Below the pieces are notes generated by a model. It had not been told where the DNA came from. It was given only the letters and a program-made list of their open reading frames with translations, and searched no databases. From assembly GCF_049243985.1 (NCBI RefSeq), contig NC_135370.1, forward strand, positions 44,877,255-44,941,254: DNA of 64,000 nt, in the 5' to 3' direction. Origin of the DNA: Paroedura picta. Taxonomy: Eukaryota; Chordata; Lepidosauria; Squamata; Gekkonidae. Below, one piece after another: positions 12,501-20,556 of this stretch (within the stretch, counting starts at the first letter, position 1; every line of letters begins with the position of its first letter). A program made the position numbers and the translations under genes.

Positions 12501-15500
12501 CCCCCCCCCTGAATTTGTATCATTACAATGCTGCCATCTAGCACAGAATATGAGAGAAAGGGCAATTCCCGCTGCTGCTTTTGCTCATGCTGCTGAATTC
12601 TACCCTGGAACAAACCCTCAAGGCTGGCAGAACCCTAGAGGAGAGCTCGGGAGGCCACGTGCCCAGCCAGCCTGCTTATGTAATGTGGGGCTGCCGCCTG
12701 CGTTTGCCCTCCCTGCTGTTGGAATGGCAGCAAGAGTTTTGATTCAAGCGAGCAAATGCCTCCTTCCCAGCCAGGCCGAAAGAGCTCCGAAAGAGCCGAG
12801 CCCCCACAGGCAGACCTTTCATTGCTGGGCTTAATGAGAACACGGCAGCTGATTAGGAGGAAGCCTGGCAAAGGCGGAGAATGCTGCCGCTTCCAGTCCC
12901 GGCGCTTGTTTGACCCTTCCCTCTGAAGAAAAGCTTTAGGGGTGTCTGAAGGAGATGCTCACTGTGAGAGGCCTGCGGATGTAGCAGTCCCGATAACAGA
13001 TTCCACATCAAGGCTAGGGACGCCTGTCCTCAGGAGGGCCTGGGATCCCCTGGAATTACAGCTCATCTCCAGACTAAAAATATTTCCCAGCCCAGAGCTC
13101 CCAGTCCTACTCAGGAATTATAGCTCATCTCCAGACTAAAGAGATCAGTTCCCCCAGGAGGAAATGGCAGATTCGGGAGGGGGTGGTGGTGGTTTCATAG
13201 CATTATATAACACTGAGGGCCTTCCCTGCCCCAAATCCCACCTGAAGAAGAAGAAGAAGAAGAAGAAGAAGAAGAGTTGGTTCTTATATGCCGCTTTTCC
13301 CCACCCAAAGGAGGCTCAAAGCGGCTTACAGTCGCCTTCCCTTTCCTCTCCCCACAACAGGCACCCTATGAGGTGGGTGAGGCTGAGAGAGCCCTGAGAT
13401 CACTGCCCGGTCAGAACAGCTTTATCAGTGCTGTGGCGAGCCCAAGGTCACCCAGCTGGTTGCATGTGGGGGAGCGCTGAATCGAACCTGGCATGCCAAA
13501 TTAAAAGTCCGCACTCCTAACCACTACACCAAACTGGCTCTCCTCCAAATTCTGCTTCTGGCTCCGCCTCCAAAGTCTCAAGTATTTCCCTACCCAGAGC
13601 TGACAACTCAGAAATTATAGCTAATCTCTAGATTAAAGAAAAATTCCCCTGGGGAAAATGGCTGATTTGGAGGGGGGATGGGACTCCATAGCATTATACT
13701 CCACTGAAGCCCCTCCCCACCTCAAATCCCACCTGCTTCTGGCTCCACCCCCAAAGCCTCCAGGTATTCCCCAACCCAGAACTGGCAACCCTAGCCAAGA
13801 GAGACAGGAACCTATGGCACGTAAACGAGAGAAAACCCACATTACTTTGCTGGTCTTAGTGGTACTTTTGAACTCCAACCTTATTCTTCTGCTTCAGACC
13901 AAGACGGCTACCCACCTGAATCTCTCTTGCAAGGTTGTTGCAAAGATAAAATATAGAGGGGGGGGAGAATCTACCTGTATTCCTTAAAAGTTACACCGTA
14001 ACAGACCTGTAAGCCTTTCAAGTTCCATATGATTATTATTGAGGGATTTTATCTGGTTTTCCTCTACACAAGTGGTACATTCAATTTGTTGCTAGGGGAG
14101 CCTTTGGACTTAGCTTTCTCTTGTAGTGTGTGGTTTAATCCTCAGGGACTTATATTATGTCCTCTGTTCCCCCAGAAAAAACAGTAAGGTGTATTTGACA
14201 TGAACTCCAGTTTTACGTGACCCTCGCCTCTCCAGCAAATAATGATCCTGCACACATTGCATAAGGCACTTTCAACGTGCTTTTGCAGCCGGGTTTTTCT
14301 GTGCAGAACAGGAAAATCTGCTTCTAAAGTGCATTGAAAGCACATTATCTAAAGTATGCGGAAAAGTACGTCTAAAGTATGTGTCACCACAGGAGCACAC
14401 AGAATTCCCAAACATCTCTGTTTCTCCTCTCCCCGACTCTACATGTGCATGTGAAACAGCACGATGTATGGGAAGACCTGTGCAAGACTCCCATGTACCC
14501 CTCTGTTTGTCTTACCTTCTACCTTGTGTAAGCTACTCATGCACTGGAACCCTGTAGTCAATATGGATTGTTTACACATTCTATATGGGTTGCAGAACAA
14601 CAGAAGAGATCTCCCCCTTCCTACAGCAGCCCGTGGGGCTATTTATACATGAATCTATGGGTGGGCCTGAGTGAAAGGGAGGATGAGGGAGGGGTGAAGC
14701 CAGATGTTAGTTTGTCAATTGGAATCCTCCCTATGCTGTGGTTTAAATGAAGCCTTAAAAAAAAAAAGAACGGTCTTAGGGGATGTTTGAGATTATCAGT
14801 AGCCATGATCATCAGAACTACCCTCCATGCAAAAGACACTCTGGGCCAAAGTCAGGCAGGGTGTCGTGTTGGTAGAAAAGTTCTGACAATTGTGGTTTGT
14901 GTTTTGCAGCAAGCGTTGCAAGACAAGCTGGTCGAGTTCCAGGCTCTTTGCTTACGGGAGCAACACCTACTTCACGGTAAGCCTGCGCTTCTCCTATTAG
15001 GGAGCAAGAAGCAGTGACGGACCTAGCTTCCTCATCAGAAATGACGCGAGCTCAGTCTAAACACGAATTTGCTTGGTCTGAATTTTGGACCTTCTTTCCC
15101 TATGAACGAAATCTTCTGGGGACGTTTTATGCTAGGATAATGTGCACAGTTTGGATTTTACAGCGCCGTGAAATGAACTGGAGAAGCAGGCACAAGAGGG
15201 GCTGCTCCGCCTCCTTCCGCTCCCAGCAGCCCCTTCTAGTTCACCATATTGTTGGCAGAGTTTAAATATGCCAGGAGAGCGAAGCATCAAACGGCTTAAG
15301 GCAACAGGATAGTGTTATTTCAACAGCTTTGAGCCTCCTTCGGGTAGAGAAAAGCGGCATAAAAGAACCAACTCCTCTTCTTCTTCAGTTTGTTTTGGAG
15401 GCAAGCAGGGAGGAGGTGTGCTCAAAAGAGCAGGAAGTCTCCTATTGAGCCAATCAGGACCCTGAAGGAGACTATCTGAAAAGCATCAGGAAGTTCCTAT

Positions 15501-18471
15501 TCTAACGATGCTAAATACACGTCTCCTCTGATGCCCCCTGTAGGATATTCATCGTATGCTTTTGAATCATGCACACTACAGAGCTTACAGATTCCAACAG
15601 GTATTGGGGTTTCAGGCAGCTGTTGAGGGGAAGAGATGGCTTTGAAAGATCCTCTTTCATAAGCTTTTGGTGCTCGTACAGACTCAGAGTTCAGCCCTGT
15701 ATGATCCACCTCAACGCAAGAGTCAAAACGGATGACCATTGAGCTATGTTCCAGTTTGAGCCTGGGACAGAGATGAGCCAATGTATACAGGAATGGGAAC
15801 CACAGCTAAGGGACAGAGTTGGCAAAATTCTGAGCAAGAAACCAAGAAAGAGCCAGTATAAGAAAGCATATTTGCATAACAGGAAACCCACAATTCAAAA
15901 TTACTGATAAATGCTGGCTAATAAGCAGCCCGAACGCTGATTAATGATGTCCTTTATTAGCAAGTAGCACATATAAGATCTCACAATAAATAGACCCGGG
16001 AACCTCAAACTGAATGGTTCAGGGTAGCCGAATCTTGTGAGATCTCAGAAACTAAGCAGGGTTGGCCCCGGTTAATATGTTGATGGTGGTCCACCAAGGA
16101 ATTTCTGCGTTGCTTTGCAGACGGAGGCAGCAGCAAACCACTCCGAAGTCCCTTGCCTTGAAAATCCCATGGGTTTTCCACTTGATGGCACTTTACCCAG
16201 ACATGCACAAGGGCACCCTGTGTGATCTGTGCATGATCAAACATGGATTAGCGGTAACCGTTCACCTTTATCCTTTCCCTTTCTGCAAAGTGTCCTTTCC
16301 CTTTCTGCAAAGTGTCGCATCTCCCTTTCTCTAAAGTATCTCTAAGAAGTCCTTTAGTCCCATTAAAAGCATTGCCTGCCAGATTCTTCACATTCTGGCA
16401 TCTCACCTGCCCTTTCAACATATCGTAACTCAAAGATTTCCTTTTAATTTTTAAAAAAGAGCCGAACTTGGCTCAGTACAGAGCTACCTTGGGCTCGAGA
16501 CACGGGTTGCAGACCTCTGACCCAAACCTTTGGCTCCAGCCCTCTGGCTCCCTCTTAGTGCACAGCTCAAACAATTCTGTTACAGTCACCCCTCCTTTTG
16601 ATTGGCTGGCACAATCCATGCCTGAAGCTCTGAACAGAAGTGACCCAGGAGAGATCCATGAGAGTATTTAAACAGAAATCTTTTTTTGTTTTGTTTTGCT
16701 GAAAGAGATTCCTGCAGCTTCTCCCTTTAATTTTGTGAAACCCTAGGACTTAGGGCCATTTCCAGAAGATGACCTTGAGTAACCTAAAAGAAGGTCTTCT
16801 GCTAGGGGTGGGGAACACCCCTCCCTATGTGCTGCTGGCTTCCTTTCCCCTCCCCTCCGCACTGCCGTATCTGGCTCACCTTCTGTCTGCTCACCACATC
16901 CTCTTCCTCCTGCTGGCCACGGCCGCCCCCTCCATGCTTGCTGTGGCATCTCAACTGAGCACGAGCAGTATTCGCTTGGTCACAGGAAGGCATGCACAGA
17001 TGTCTCTTTTCACTCCCCCATTAGTTTTCTTTCTCTTAAAAAGCCAAACATTCTTTGTCTGCAACCTTGGCTTTATTTTTTCATTAGCACCCTGCCTTTC
17101 TCCCAAAGCAGCTCTCCGCTCTTCTCTTTCTTATCCTTATAAAATCCCAGAGGTTAGGCTGAGAGCGGGTGGCTAGTTCAAGGTAGCCCAGTATCCTTCA
17201 TGGCAAAGTGGAGGGTGGGTGTTCAAACCCTGGTCTTCCAAAGCCTAGTCCAACATTCTAGCCACTACTCCCCAGTGCCTGTCATGAATTGCAATAGCAG
17301 CTACTCATCTTGCATGGATTAGGCCATTGGAAGAAGCAGCAGTTTTTTTTGTACCCCACTTTTTACTACCAGAAAGAGTCTCAAAGTGGCTTACAATTGC
17401 CTATCCTTCCCCTCACCAAAGCAGATACCCTGTGAGGTAGGTGAGGTTGAGAAAGCTCTGAGAAAACTGTGACTGGCCCGAGGTCATCCAGCTGGCTACA
17501 TGTAGAGGAAGAGTGGGGAATCAAACCCGGTGCTACCATTCTTAAGCACTATACCAAGAGGGGCCATCCGTTGGCAGGGTTTAAATATGCAAAGAGATAA
17601 AGCACCAGGCAGCTTAAAAGCCTAAAATACTTTTATTTAGAAAAGAAACAACTTTGTGAATAAAGAGAGGAGAAAGAGTCTTAGTAGCTTGTCTGTTAAC
17701 TTTTCAGTCATTCTGCCTGTTCTGGAGGCAAGCAGGGAGGAAGTGGGCTCAAAGGAGCAGGAAGTCTCCAAATGAGCCAATCGGGATACTGGAGGAGACT
17801 ATCTGAAATTTATCAGGAAGTTCCTATCTTAACTATGTGAAATACACATTTCCTCTGATGCCCCCTGTAGGATATTCTCCATATGCCCGTGACAGACCTT
17901 GCCAATTCCAGCACTGGCCCTTCTCTAATTGACACAGTGATCCCAGCCTTGGCAACAGATGTCCTTCAGCTCTAACGTGCCTTCTGTCTGTCTCCTAGAT
18001 GAAGTGAATAGCAGCTCAGCCCTTGACCCGGCGGGGCTAGAAGAATCCAACCTGCTGAGTGACTACATTGGGTCAGGGTCACTCTTGGCAAGCAAGCCTC
18101 GGTTCTCCAGCGAGAGCAGCTGTCTGAGCCGCCTCAGCTCCATGACGGTGGGCAGCGAGGACAGCTTCTACCAAGGCGGCCTTCTTGAGGATCCTGCCAG
18201 GGAGGTCTTCAGCCGGCAGTCAAGCACGGAGGACGACTGCTTCCTCCCCACAGACTCCCCTGCCCCGGCGGCAAAGACTTCCCTGCGGAGACACAGAAGC
18301 ATCAGCGCGGCTAGCAGCGGCCCCGGATCTCCCCTGTGGGACCGAGGCAACGCCCCAAACGTCTACGGGACGCTCCCTCGGAAGAGCAGAAAGGGAAGCG
18401 TCCGGAAGAGGCTTTTAAAGTTCATCCCGGGTCTCCACCGGGCCGTCGAAGAGGAGGAAAGCCGAGTCTGA
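383..18471 (+). CDS. CYTIP: CYTIP, cytohesin-interacting protein (eight coding exons)
   Basis: Coding exons are 383-553, 5278-5327, 6147-6201, 7748-7850, 9227-9320, 10791-10860, 14910-14976 and 17999-18471. They sum to 1083 nt and 360 residues; the human protein has about the same length. All introns are GT-AG and the phases join without a break. In order the protein has a variable N-terminus (1-57), a PDZ domain (about 80-168) with the ligand-loop motif TFGFEIQ at 86-92, a leucine-rich coiled coil (about 168-203) that in mammals binds cytohesin-1, a serine-rich region, and the conserved tail KFIPGLHRAVEEEESRV. From the family, it is a cytoplasmic scaffold of lymphocytes and dendritic cells that holds cytohesin/ARF-GEF away from integrins. 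The related TAMALIN/GRASP is the alternative, but the tail and the 'ETFGFEIQ' region fit CYTIP better. An in-frame ATG at 302 would add 27 residues. I prefer 383 because MSLKRL matches the known CYTIP start. Confidence 0.95.
1137..1418 (+). repeat. CORE/MIR-like tRNA SINE
   Basis: The tRNA-like head has an A-box region (gtgaggtggttaag) and a B-box (gggtttgattccg). It is followed by the CORE-like 'ctgggtgaccttgggccagtcac' block (two adjoining parts), the 'ctgttgtggggagaggaaag' block, and the 'gccgctttgagactccttcg' 3' end with a short TTC tail. This is one of about 20 copies in the window. Confidence 0.85.
1444..1721 (-). repeat. Sauria SINE with perfect 13-bp target duplication
   Basis: On the minus strand it starts at the tRNA-related head (tggcgcagagtgg, A-box-like; a B-box follows) and ends in the BovB-type tail ACCTTTACCTTTA. 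TTCCCTTCCCTTA is duplicated exactly at 1434-1446 and 1722-1734, as expected of LINE-driven insertion. The intact duplication suggests a fairly young insertion. Confidence 0.9.
1965..2075 (-). repeat. Diverged 5S rRNA-derived SINE fragment
   Basis: It resembles the tail and body of the better copies near 22.2 and 43.7 kb (ccttggtggtctcctatccaaatcct), with the 5S-like part badly worn. Tentative. Confidence 0.4.
2221..2554 (+). repeat. CORE-SINE with (TTC)n expansion
   Basis: A nearly full-length SINE (head near 2225, 3' end near 2480) whose TTC tail has grown to about 22 uninterrupted units at 2487-2554. Long arginine/glutamate/serine runs read from this tract are not proteins. Confidence 0.9.
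2601..2775 (+). mobile_element. GGTTGCCA-type hAT MITE, diverged
   Basis: It shares with the complete copy at 8211-8412 the blocks 'attatagctcatctccagac', 'agagatcag', 'ttctgccccaaa' and the terminal ggcaaccct. No clear target duplication was seen. Confidence 0.6.
3557..3842 (-). repeat. CORE-SINE, full length
   Basis: Reads on the minus strand from gagagccagtttggtgtagtgg (head, near 3842) to cataagaaccaactcttcttct (tail, 3557). A- and B-box sequences are well kept. Confidence 0.9.
3985..4400. repeat. Dispersed repeat, unclassified
   Basis: An A/T-rich stretch starting 'ttatttatttattcagatt' followed by 'cctgccttttctcc'. This opening recurs in wording near 48.48 kb and partly near 11.44 kb. 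It resembles the 3' parts of squamate LINE-like repeats, but I cannot assign a family. Confidence 0.35.
4664..4911 (+). repeat. CORE-SINE
   Basis: Head 'accagcttgggatagtggttaa', B-box 'gggtttgattccc', 3' end 'cccagctcttcttcttctc'. A middle part of the CORE block is missing. Confidence 0.85.
4962..5028 (-). repeat. Fragment of 'TGAAGCAGCAGAA' dispersed repeat
   Basis: Reverse complement contains ttgaagcaacagaacaaagtt and cagtgttacctttaagacc (split here). Related pieces lie near 13.85, 36.25 and 55.5 kb. Family unknown to me. Confidence 0.5.
5278..5327 (+). CDS. CYTIP: CYTIP coding exon 2
   Basis: 50 nt reading LALCRTSSSGGSVGLQ plus two bases of Arg74. It aligns with the mammalian LALTRSSSLS segment. 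Acceptor tttctag, donor gtaagc. A later AG at 5299-5300 would put the exon out of frame, so 5278 is preferred. Confidence 0.85.
5667..5873 (+). repeat. CORE-SINE, internally shortened
   Basis: Head 'gagccagcttggtgtcgtggtg', B-box, CORE and 3' end are present, but the 'gagaggaaagggaag' block is deleted between 'ttgtggg' and 'ctgctttgag'. Confidence 0.8.
6147..6201 (+). CDS. CYTIP: CYTIP coding exon 3 (start of PDZ domain)
   Basis: 55 nt reading (R)KSLKIFKEDNETFGFEIQ. It carries the PDZ carboxylate-binding loop in the form TFGFEIQ, identical to the mammalian protein over DNETFGFEIQ. Acceptor ttttgtag, donor gtgagg, phase 0 at the end. Confidence 0.95.
6202..7104 (+). other. CYTIP intron 3, first part
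   Basis: I see no recognisable gene or repeat here. Several short open frames exist on both strands but lack homology or splice logic. Confidence 0.6.
7105..7608 (-). mobile_element. LTR-like fossil, copy 1 (solo)
   Basis: The ends read TGTTGG...CCAACA on both sides. Read on the minus strand, an AATAAA-type signal lies toward the downstream end. Blocks shared with copies 2 and 3 include 'atgccccctgtaggatat', 'ggaggcaagcagggagga' and 'gagccaatcaggaccctg' on the + strand. No internal coding region is attached, and it is broken. It is interrupted by the palindromic MITE at 7428-7569. Old: copies differ considerably. Confidence 0.6.
7428..7569. mobile_element. Palindromic hAT MITE, copy 1
   Basis: A near-perfect inverted repeat starting CAGGGGTAGTCAAACTG and ending with its complement, centred near 7499. 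It is flanked by exact 8-bp duplications CTCTTGAA (7420-7427, 7570-7577). It sits inside LTR-like copy 1. Confidence 0.9.
7748..7850 (+). CDS. CYTIP: CYTIP coding exon 4 (PDZ domain)
   Basis: 103 nt reading TLRFQPQTNCSLESCTYICK and on to GLQSG. ICKVKEGSPAYLSGLQ matches the mammalian ICKIQEDSPAHCAGLQ. Acceptor tttacag, donor gtaact, ends in phase 1. Confidence 0.95.
8066..8135. mobile_element. Small inverted-repeat MITE fragment (CACTTTCAATGTGC type)
   Basis: 'gataatgcactta' and 'tgttgaaagtgtattatcc' are inverted partners. Related to 14248-14381 and 54449-54556. Internally deleted. Confidence 0.5.
8211..8412 (+). mobile_element. GGTTGCCA-type hAT MITE, complete copy
   Basis: Terminal inverted repeats TAGGGATGCCAG and CTGGCAACCCTA, flanked by 8-bp near-duplicates CCTGGGAT (8203-8210) and CCTGGGGT (8413-8420). 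The 8-bp size fits the hAT superfamily. 202 bp with no coding capacity. Confidence 0.75.
9227..9320 (+). CDS. CYTIP: CYTIP coding exon 5 (PDZ domain)
   Basis: 94 nt reading (G)YILTHINRVSTEGLSHKQMV then DLIRLSENPL(R). It aligns with mammalian VLANINGVSTEGFTYKQVVD. Acceptor ttgccacag, donor gtaaat. Confidence 0.95.
9321..10387 (+). other. CYTIP intron 5, unassigned part
   Basis: It contains a G/C-rich patch near 9560-9960 with overlapping short open frames on both strands. I recognise no gene or repeat family. Confidence 0.5.
10388..10567 (+). repeat. CORE-SINE, 5'-truncated
   Basis: Starts at the worn B-box region ('ctggagaactgggctgatcccc') and runs to 'acaaaacccaactcttctt'. Confidence 0.8.
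10791..10860 (+). CDS. CYTIP: CYTIP coding exon 6 (end of PDZ, start of coiled coil)
   Basis: 70 nt reading (R)LDVVNEALVLKRMELETKLH LLK. LKRMELETKL matches mammalian LKRTELEAKL. Acceptor tgtttacag, donor gtacag. Confidence 0.95.
11107..11242. mobile_element. Palindromic hAT MITE, copy 2
   Basis: 136-bp inverted repeat (arms meet near 11174, 'gccagcgtttgctggc'), with 8-bp near-duplicates CCCTAAGG (11099-11106) and CCCCAAGG (11243-11250). Confidence 0.85.
11262..11326 (-). mobile_element. Half copy of the palindromic MITE
   Basis: 'ttgtagtccatggacatctg' and 'gagagccacaatttgga' correspond to one arm of the palindromic MITE. It lies directly beside copy 2 and is more diverged, so it is an older remnant. 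Confidence 0.65.
11420..11950. repeat. Dispersed repeat, unclassified ('tggtggaagagtgctgttttacagg' type)
   Basis: Starts with a 'ttttatttctattttaatttctag' block. It contains 'cctggtggaagagtgctgtt' and 'acttgttccaccaggcagga', resembling the block near 48.74-48.90 kb (tggaagagctctgtcttgca, agctcattccaccgggtcgg). It is a widespread squamate-type repeat, but I cannot name the family. Confidence 0.45.
11961..12096. mobile_element. Palindromic hAT MITE, copy 3
   Basis: Ends CAGGGGTAGTC / GACTACCCCTG, exact 8-bp duplication TTGTACAC at 11953-11960 and 12097-12104. Inserted at the edge of the dispersed repeat above. Confidence 0.9.
12105..13012 (+). other. CYTIP intron 6, unassigned part
   Basis: Moderately G/C-rich single-copy-looking sequence with several short open frames on both strands. 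No gene or repeat recognised. Confidence 0.5.
13013..13797 (+). mobile_element. Cluster of GGTTGCCA-type MITE copies broken by a CORE-SINE
   Basis: At least two to three partial copies in the same direction (blocks 'ttacagctcatctccagacta', split here, near 13058; 'attatagctcatctccagac' near 13117; and the last copy ending 'actggcaaccctag' near 13795). The SINE at 13244-13543 splits one of them. Confidence 0.6.
13244..13543 (-). repeat. CORE-SINE, full length, inside a MITE cluster
   Basis: About ten GAA units, then the complete SINE body in reverse, ending at 'ccaaactggctctc'. Closely similar to 3557-3842. Confidence 0.9.
13838..13930 (-). repeat. Fragment of 'TGAAGCAGCAGAA' dispersed repeat
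   Basis: Reverse complement reads 'gtctgaagcagaagaataag' and then 'ttggagttcaaaagtaccac'. Same family as 55497-56010. Confidence 0.5.
14248..14381. mobile_element. Inverted-repeat MITE (CACTTTCAATGTGC type)
   Basis: 'ctgcacacattgcataaggc' and 'actttcaacgtgc' on the left are paired with 'gtgcattgaaagcacattat' and 'ctaaagtatgcgg' on the right. The core 'ttctgtgcagaacaggaaaa' is shared with 54449-54556. Confidence 0.6.
14910..14976 (+). CDS. CYTIP: CYTIP coding exon 7 (coiled coil)
   Basis: 67 nt reading QALQDKLVEFQALCLREQHL LH. It continues the leucine-spaced coiled coil and matches mammalian QTLKQKWVEYRSLQLQEHRL. Acceptor gttttgcag, donor gtaagc. Confidence 0.95.
15250..15599 (-). mobile_element. 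LTR-like fossil, copy 2
   Basis: Ends TGTTGG / CCAACA as in copy 1, with the same block order. A 60-bp CORE-SINE 3' fragment sits inside (15327-15386). Broken, old, no internal region attached. Confidence 0.6.
15327..15386 (+). repeat. CORE-SINE 3' fragment
   Basis: 'agctttgagcctccttcggg' through 'aaccaactcctcttcttcttc' (two adjoining parts). This is a strongly 5'-truncated insertion. Confidence 0.8.
15600..16021 (+). other. Unassigned intron 7 sequence
   Basis: No gene or repeat family recognised. Confidence 0.5.
16022..16206 (+). repeat. 5S rRNA-derived SINE
   Basis: 'gatctcagaaactaagcagg' and 'gttggccccggttaatatgt' correspond to the internal control region of 5S rRNA (gatctcggaagctaagcagg). 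A non-5S tail follows, with 'gcaaaccactccgaagtccc' and 'cttgccttgaaaatcccatg'. It is a SINE3-type copy, not a working 5S gene. Confidence 0.8.
17080..17275 (-). repeat. MIR-like tRNA SINE, second type
   Basis: In reverse it reads 'ggctagaatgttggactagg' then 'accagggtttgaacaccc' (B-box), later 'ctctcagcctaacctctggg' and 'gctgctttgggagaaaggca'. It differs from the abundant CORE-SINE. Confidence 0.6.
17340..17563 (-). repeat. CORE-SINE
   Basis: Reverse copy from 'gtaccccactttttactacc' to 'cactataccaagagg'. Directly followed by LTR-like copy 3. Confidence 0.85.
17569..17913 (-). mobile_element. LTR-like fossil, copy 3
   Basis: 345 bp with the same block order as copies 1 and 2, ends close to TGTTGG/CCAACA, and an AATAAA-type signal when read on the minus strand. 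It lacks any internal region and is broken. Confidence 0.6.
17999..18471 (+). CDS. CYTIP: CYTIP coding exon 8 (C-terminal half and stop)
   Basis: Residues 204-360. It contains the serine-rich blocks FSSESSCLSRLSSMTVGSED and VFSRQSSTEDDCFLP, the basic RRHRSIS block, GTLPRKSRKGSVRK, and the tail ending ESRV, a class I PDZ-ligand type end. Acceptor tctcctag. The stop is TGA at 18469-18471. Confidence 0.95.
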
Positions 18472-19520
18472 CAAGCAGGGCCGGGGCTCCTGTGGGCCCA
18501 GACTTTTGAAACCCGGCCTCAGACTGGGATCAGATTTCATTCAATGAAGCCAAGGAAGCAGGCCTGACTGTGACGATTTGTTGTTGTTGTGAACTAGCCT
18601 CAGGGCACCGGAGGTGGGTGGAAGGCAGGGGGTTGTTTTTCAAGACAAGGAGCACAAGGGGGTGCCTGATACCGGGAGCCTGGAGCCAGTCTGTAGCGAC
18701 CAAGATTTGACAGAGTGCAAAGCTCAAACTAGTTGAGGTTTCTTTTAGGAACAAAAAGCAGCCATGGCAGCAGCAGCAGCGGCAGAGGTGGGGTTGGTGG
18801 GATTCAGGGAAGGACTACCAAGTGCAGGGAGGTGAGTTAACTATTCCCTCCCACTCCCCGTGCAGTTTTCTTAATCATTTCCAGGAGATGCTGGTTTTCC
18901 TCGCTCATGAGAGACGTGACGCAGAAGAACCAGGCTGTACTCACTTTCTTGTGTGGAATTTCAGCCAATTTGCTCTGCTCCCGTGAGGGCCGAAGATGTA
19001 AATAAAAGCTGGGATTTGCGTGCAGAATTCTAAGGAGAGACTGCAGACCATATAAAAGAGCCTTCCGGCCAGAGACTGTAAATTAAGGGGCAGGATTTGG
19101 AGAGGTGAACGAAACCTCATTAAACCTGGTTTGAAACTAGGTGTCTCCGTTTAGAAATTATGCAATGTAAAAAAAAAGTGTTTAAAAAAAACCCTGATAG
19201 CTTATTTATACTGTTGAAACGCGTTTATATTATTATACTATTGTTGCCTATTAGACAACAGCAACTTTGCCGTGGCTGTTAATTTTATACCTAAATTATA
19301 TTCCTACTGATGGCGTTACCCTGTGGGTTTTCTTTTCATCTGAGGCAGAAATATTCGCTGGTATTTGAAATCTGCATCTCCCTAACCAGTCTTCTCTATC
19401 TGACAATATGTTTACATAGGAGCCAAACTGCTTTCCCCCTGATTATCCTGATTCCTCCCCTTATTTGATAAACAAATTGTTGATTAAAGACCAAATACTG
19501 AGGTGTGTTTCGTTTTTAAG
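18472..19520 (+). other. CYTIP: CYTIP 3' UTR (probable) with polyadenylation signals
   Basis: AATAAA at 19001-19006 gives a 3' UTR of about 550 nt. A second candidate is ATTAAA near 19484 followed by a GT-rich run (tgtgtttcgttttt) near 19503, the usual layout of a cleavage site. No repeat is recognisable here, which fits exonic sequence. Confidence 0.6.
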
Positions 19521-19744
19521 TCAGCAAGACAGGGAGACATCCCATGCGCTGGGTGCTACTATTACACTGGGGAAGAAGGGCCACGCAGCAACCCGAGGTC
19601 TATGCCGGAAGTACAGGATTCCCTGTCATGGTAGCATGTGTAGATCTTGCCCCTCCCAGAACACCATTGGCCATGTTCTTGAGAACTGCTGCAATCTCCC
19701 AGGTCCATCTGCTTGTGGAGGTGTGCATACACTTGAGGTTTACG

Positions 19745-19850
19745 CATTAAGAATATAAGAACAGCCCTGCTGGATCAGACAAGTGGGCTGGTCTAGCATC
19801 CGGTCTCACATAGTGGTCAGCCAGTCCTCTGGTTCTATGTCTTTTAACCT
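19745..19850 (+). repeat. Dispersed repeat 'aagaacagccctgctggatcag'
   Basis: The block 'ccctgctggatcagac' and the following 'tctcacatagtggtcagcca' resemble 22580-22720. Widespread sauropsid-type repeat whose family I cannot name. Confidence 0.55.
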
Positions 19851-20264
19851 ACTTCTTCAGGGTCGACCACAAAACAAAACAATTTGGCAGCAGCACTGAA
19901 TGTGTGAACCATACTAATGTCCCTTCAATGTCATCTGTGTGCTTCTTTCTTGGAAACCTGCAAAGGATTTTTTTGTTTAATAATGTTATTCCTCAGTTAA
20001 ACAATAAAGACACATGACATGCACAAAACATAATAAAGGGGACATTTTTAAAAAGCAGGTATAAATAAAATAATTAAGTTCTGAGCTCCCTAAAGTTAAG
20101 GTCGATACAAATGCAACAAGTCAATTTCTGAATCTCTGCATCTATTAAGAGAATGCTTGTTACGTATCATTTCACACCGACCAAAGGGCCCCTAGGTTTC
20201 TGCCCAGGTGAAAAGGTGATGCAAAGAAATCTTGTTTCAGAACTGTTCTTGTTCCACTCCTTAA

Positions 20265-20556
20265 AGTTAAAAAGGTAAAGGTATCCCCTGTGCAAGCACT
20301 GGGTCATGTCTGACCCTTGGGGTGACGCCCTCTAGCGTTTTCATGGCAGACTCAATACGGGGTGGTTTGCCAGTGCCTTCCCCAGTCATGACCATTTACC
20401 CCCCAGCAAGCAAGCTGGGTACTCATTTTACCGACCTCGGAAGGATGGAAGGCTGAGTCAACCTTGAGCCGGCTGCTGGGATCGAACTCCCAGCCTCATG
20501 GGTAGAGCTCCAGACTGCATGTCTGCTGCTTTACCGCTTTGCGCCACAAGAGGCTC
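20265..20556 (-). repeat. Sauria SINE with perfect 13-bp target duplication
   Basis: TTCCACTCCTTAA is repeated exactly at 20252-20264 and 20557-20569. Head and BovB-type tail are as in 1444-1721. Confidence 0.9.

Noticed and set aside
16022-16101. 5S rRNA gene
   Set aside because: The match covers mainly the internal control region, is diverged, and continues into a SINE tail. Similar copies occur elsewhere in the window.
383-18471. TAMALIN/GRASP instead of CYTIP
   Set aside because: Both families share PDZ and tail features, but exon-by-exon wording (DNETFGFEIQ, VSTEG, HRAVEEEESR) and the ERMN neighbour fit CYTIP.
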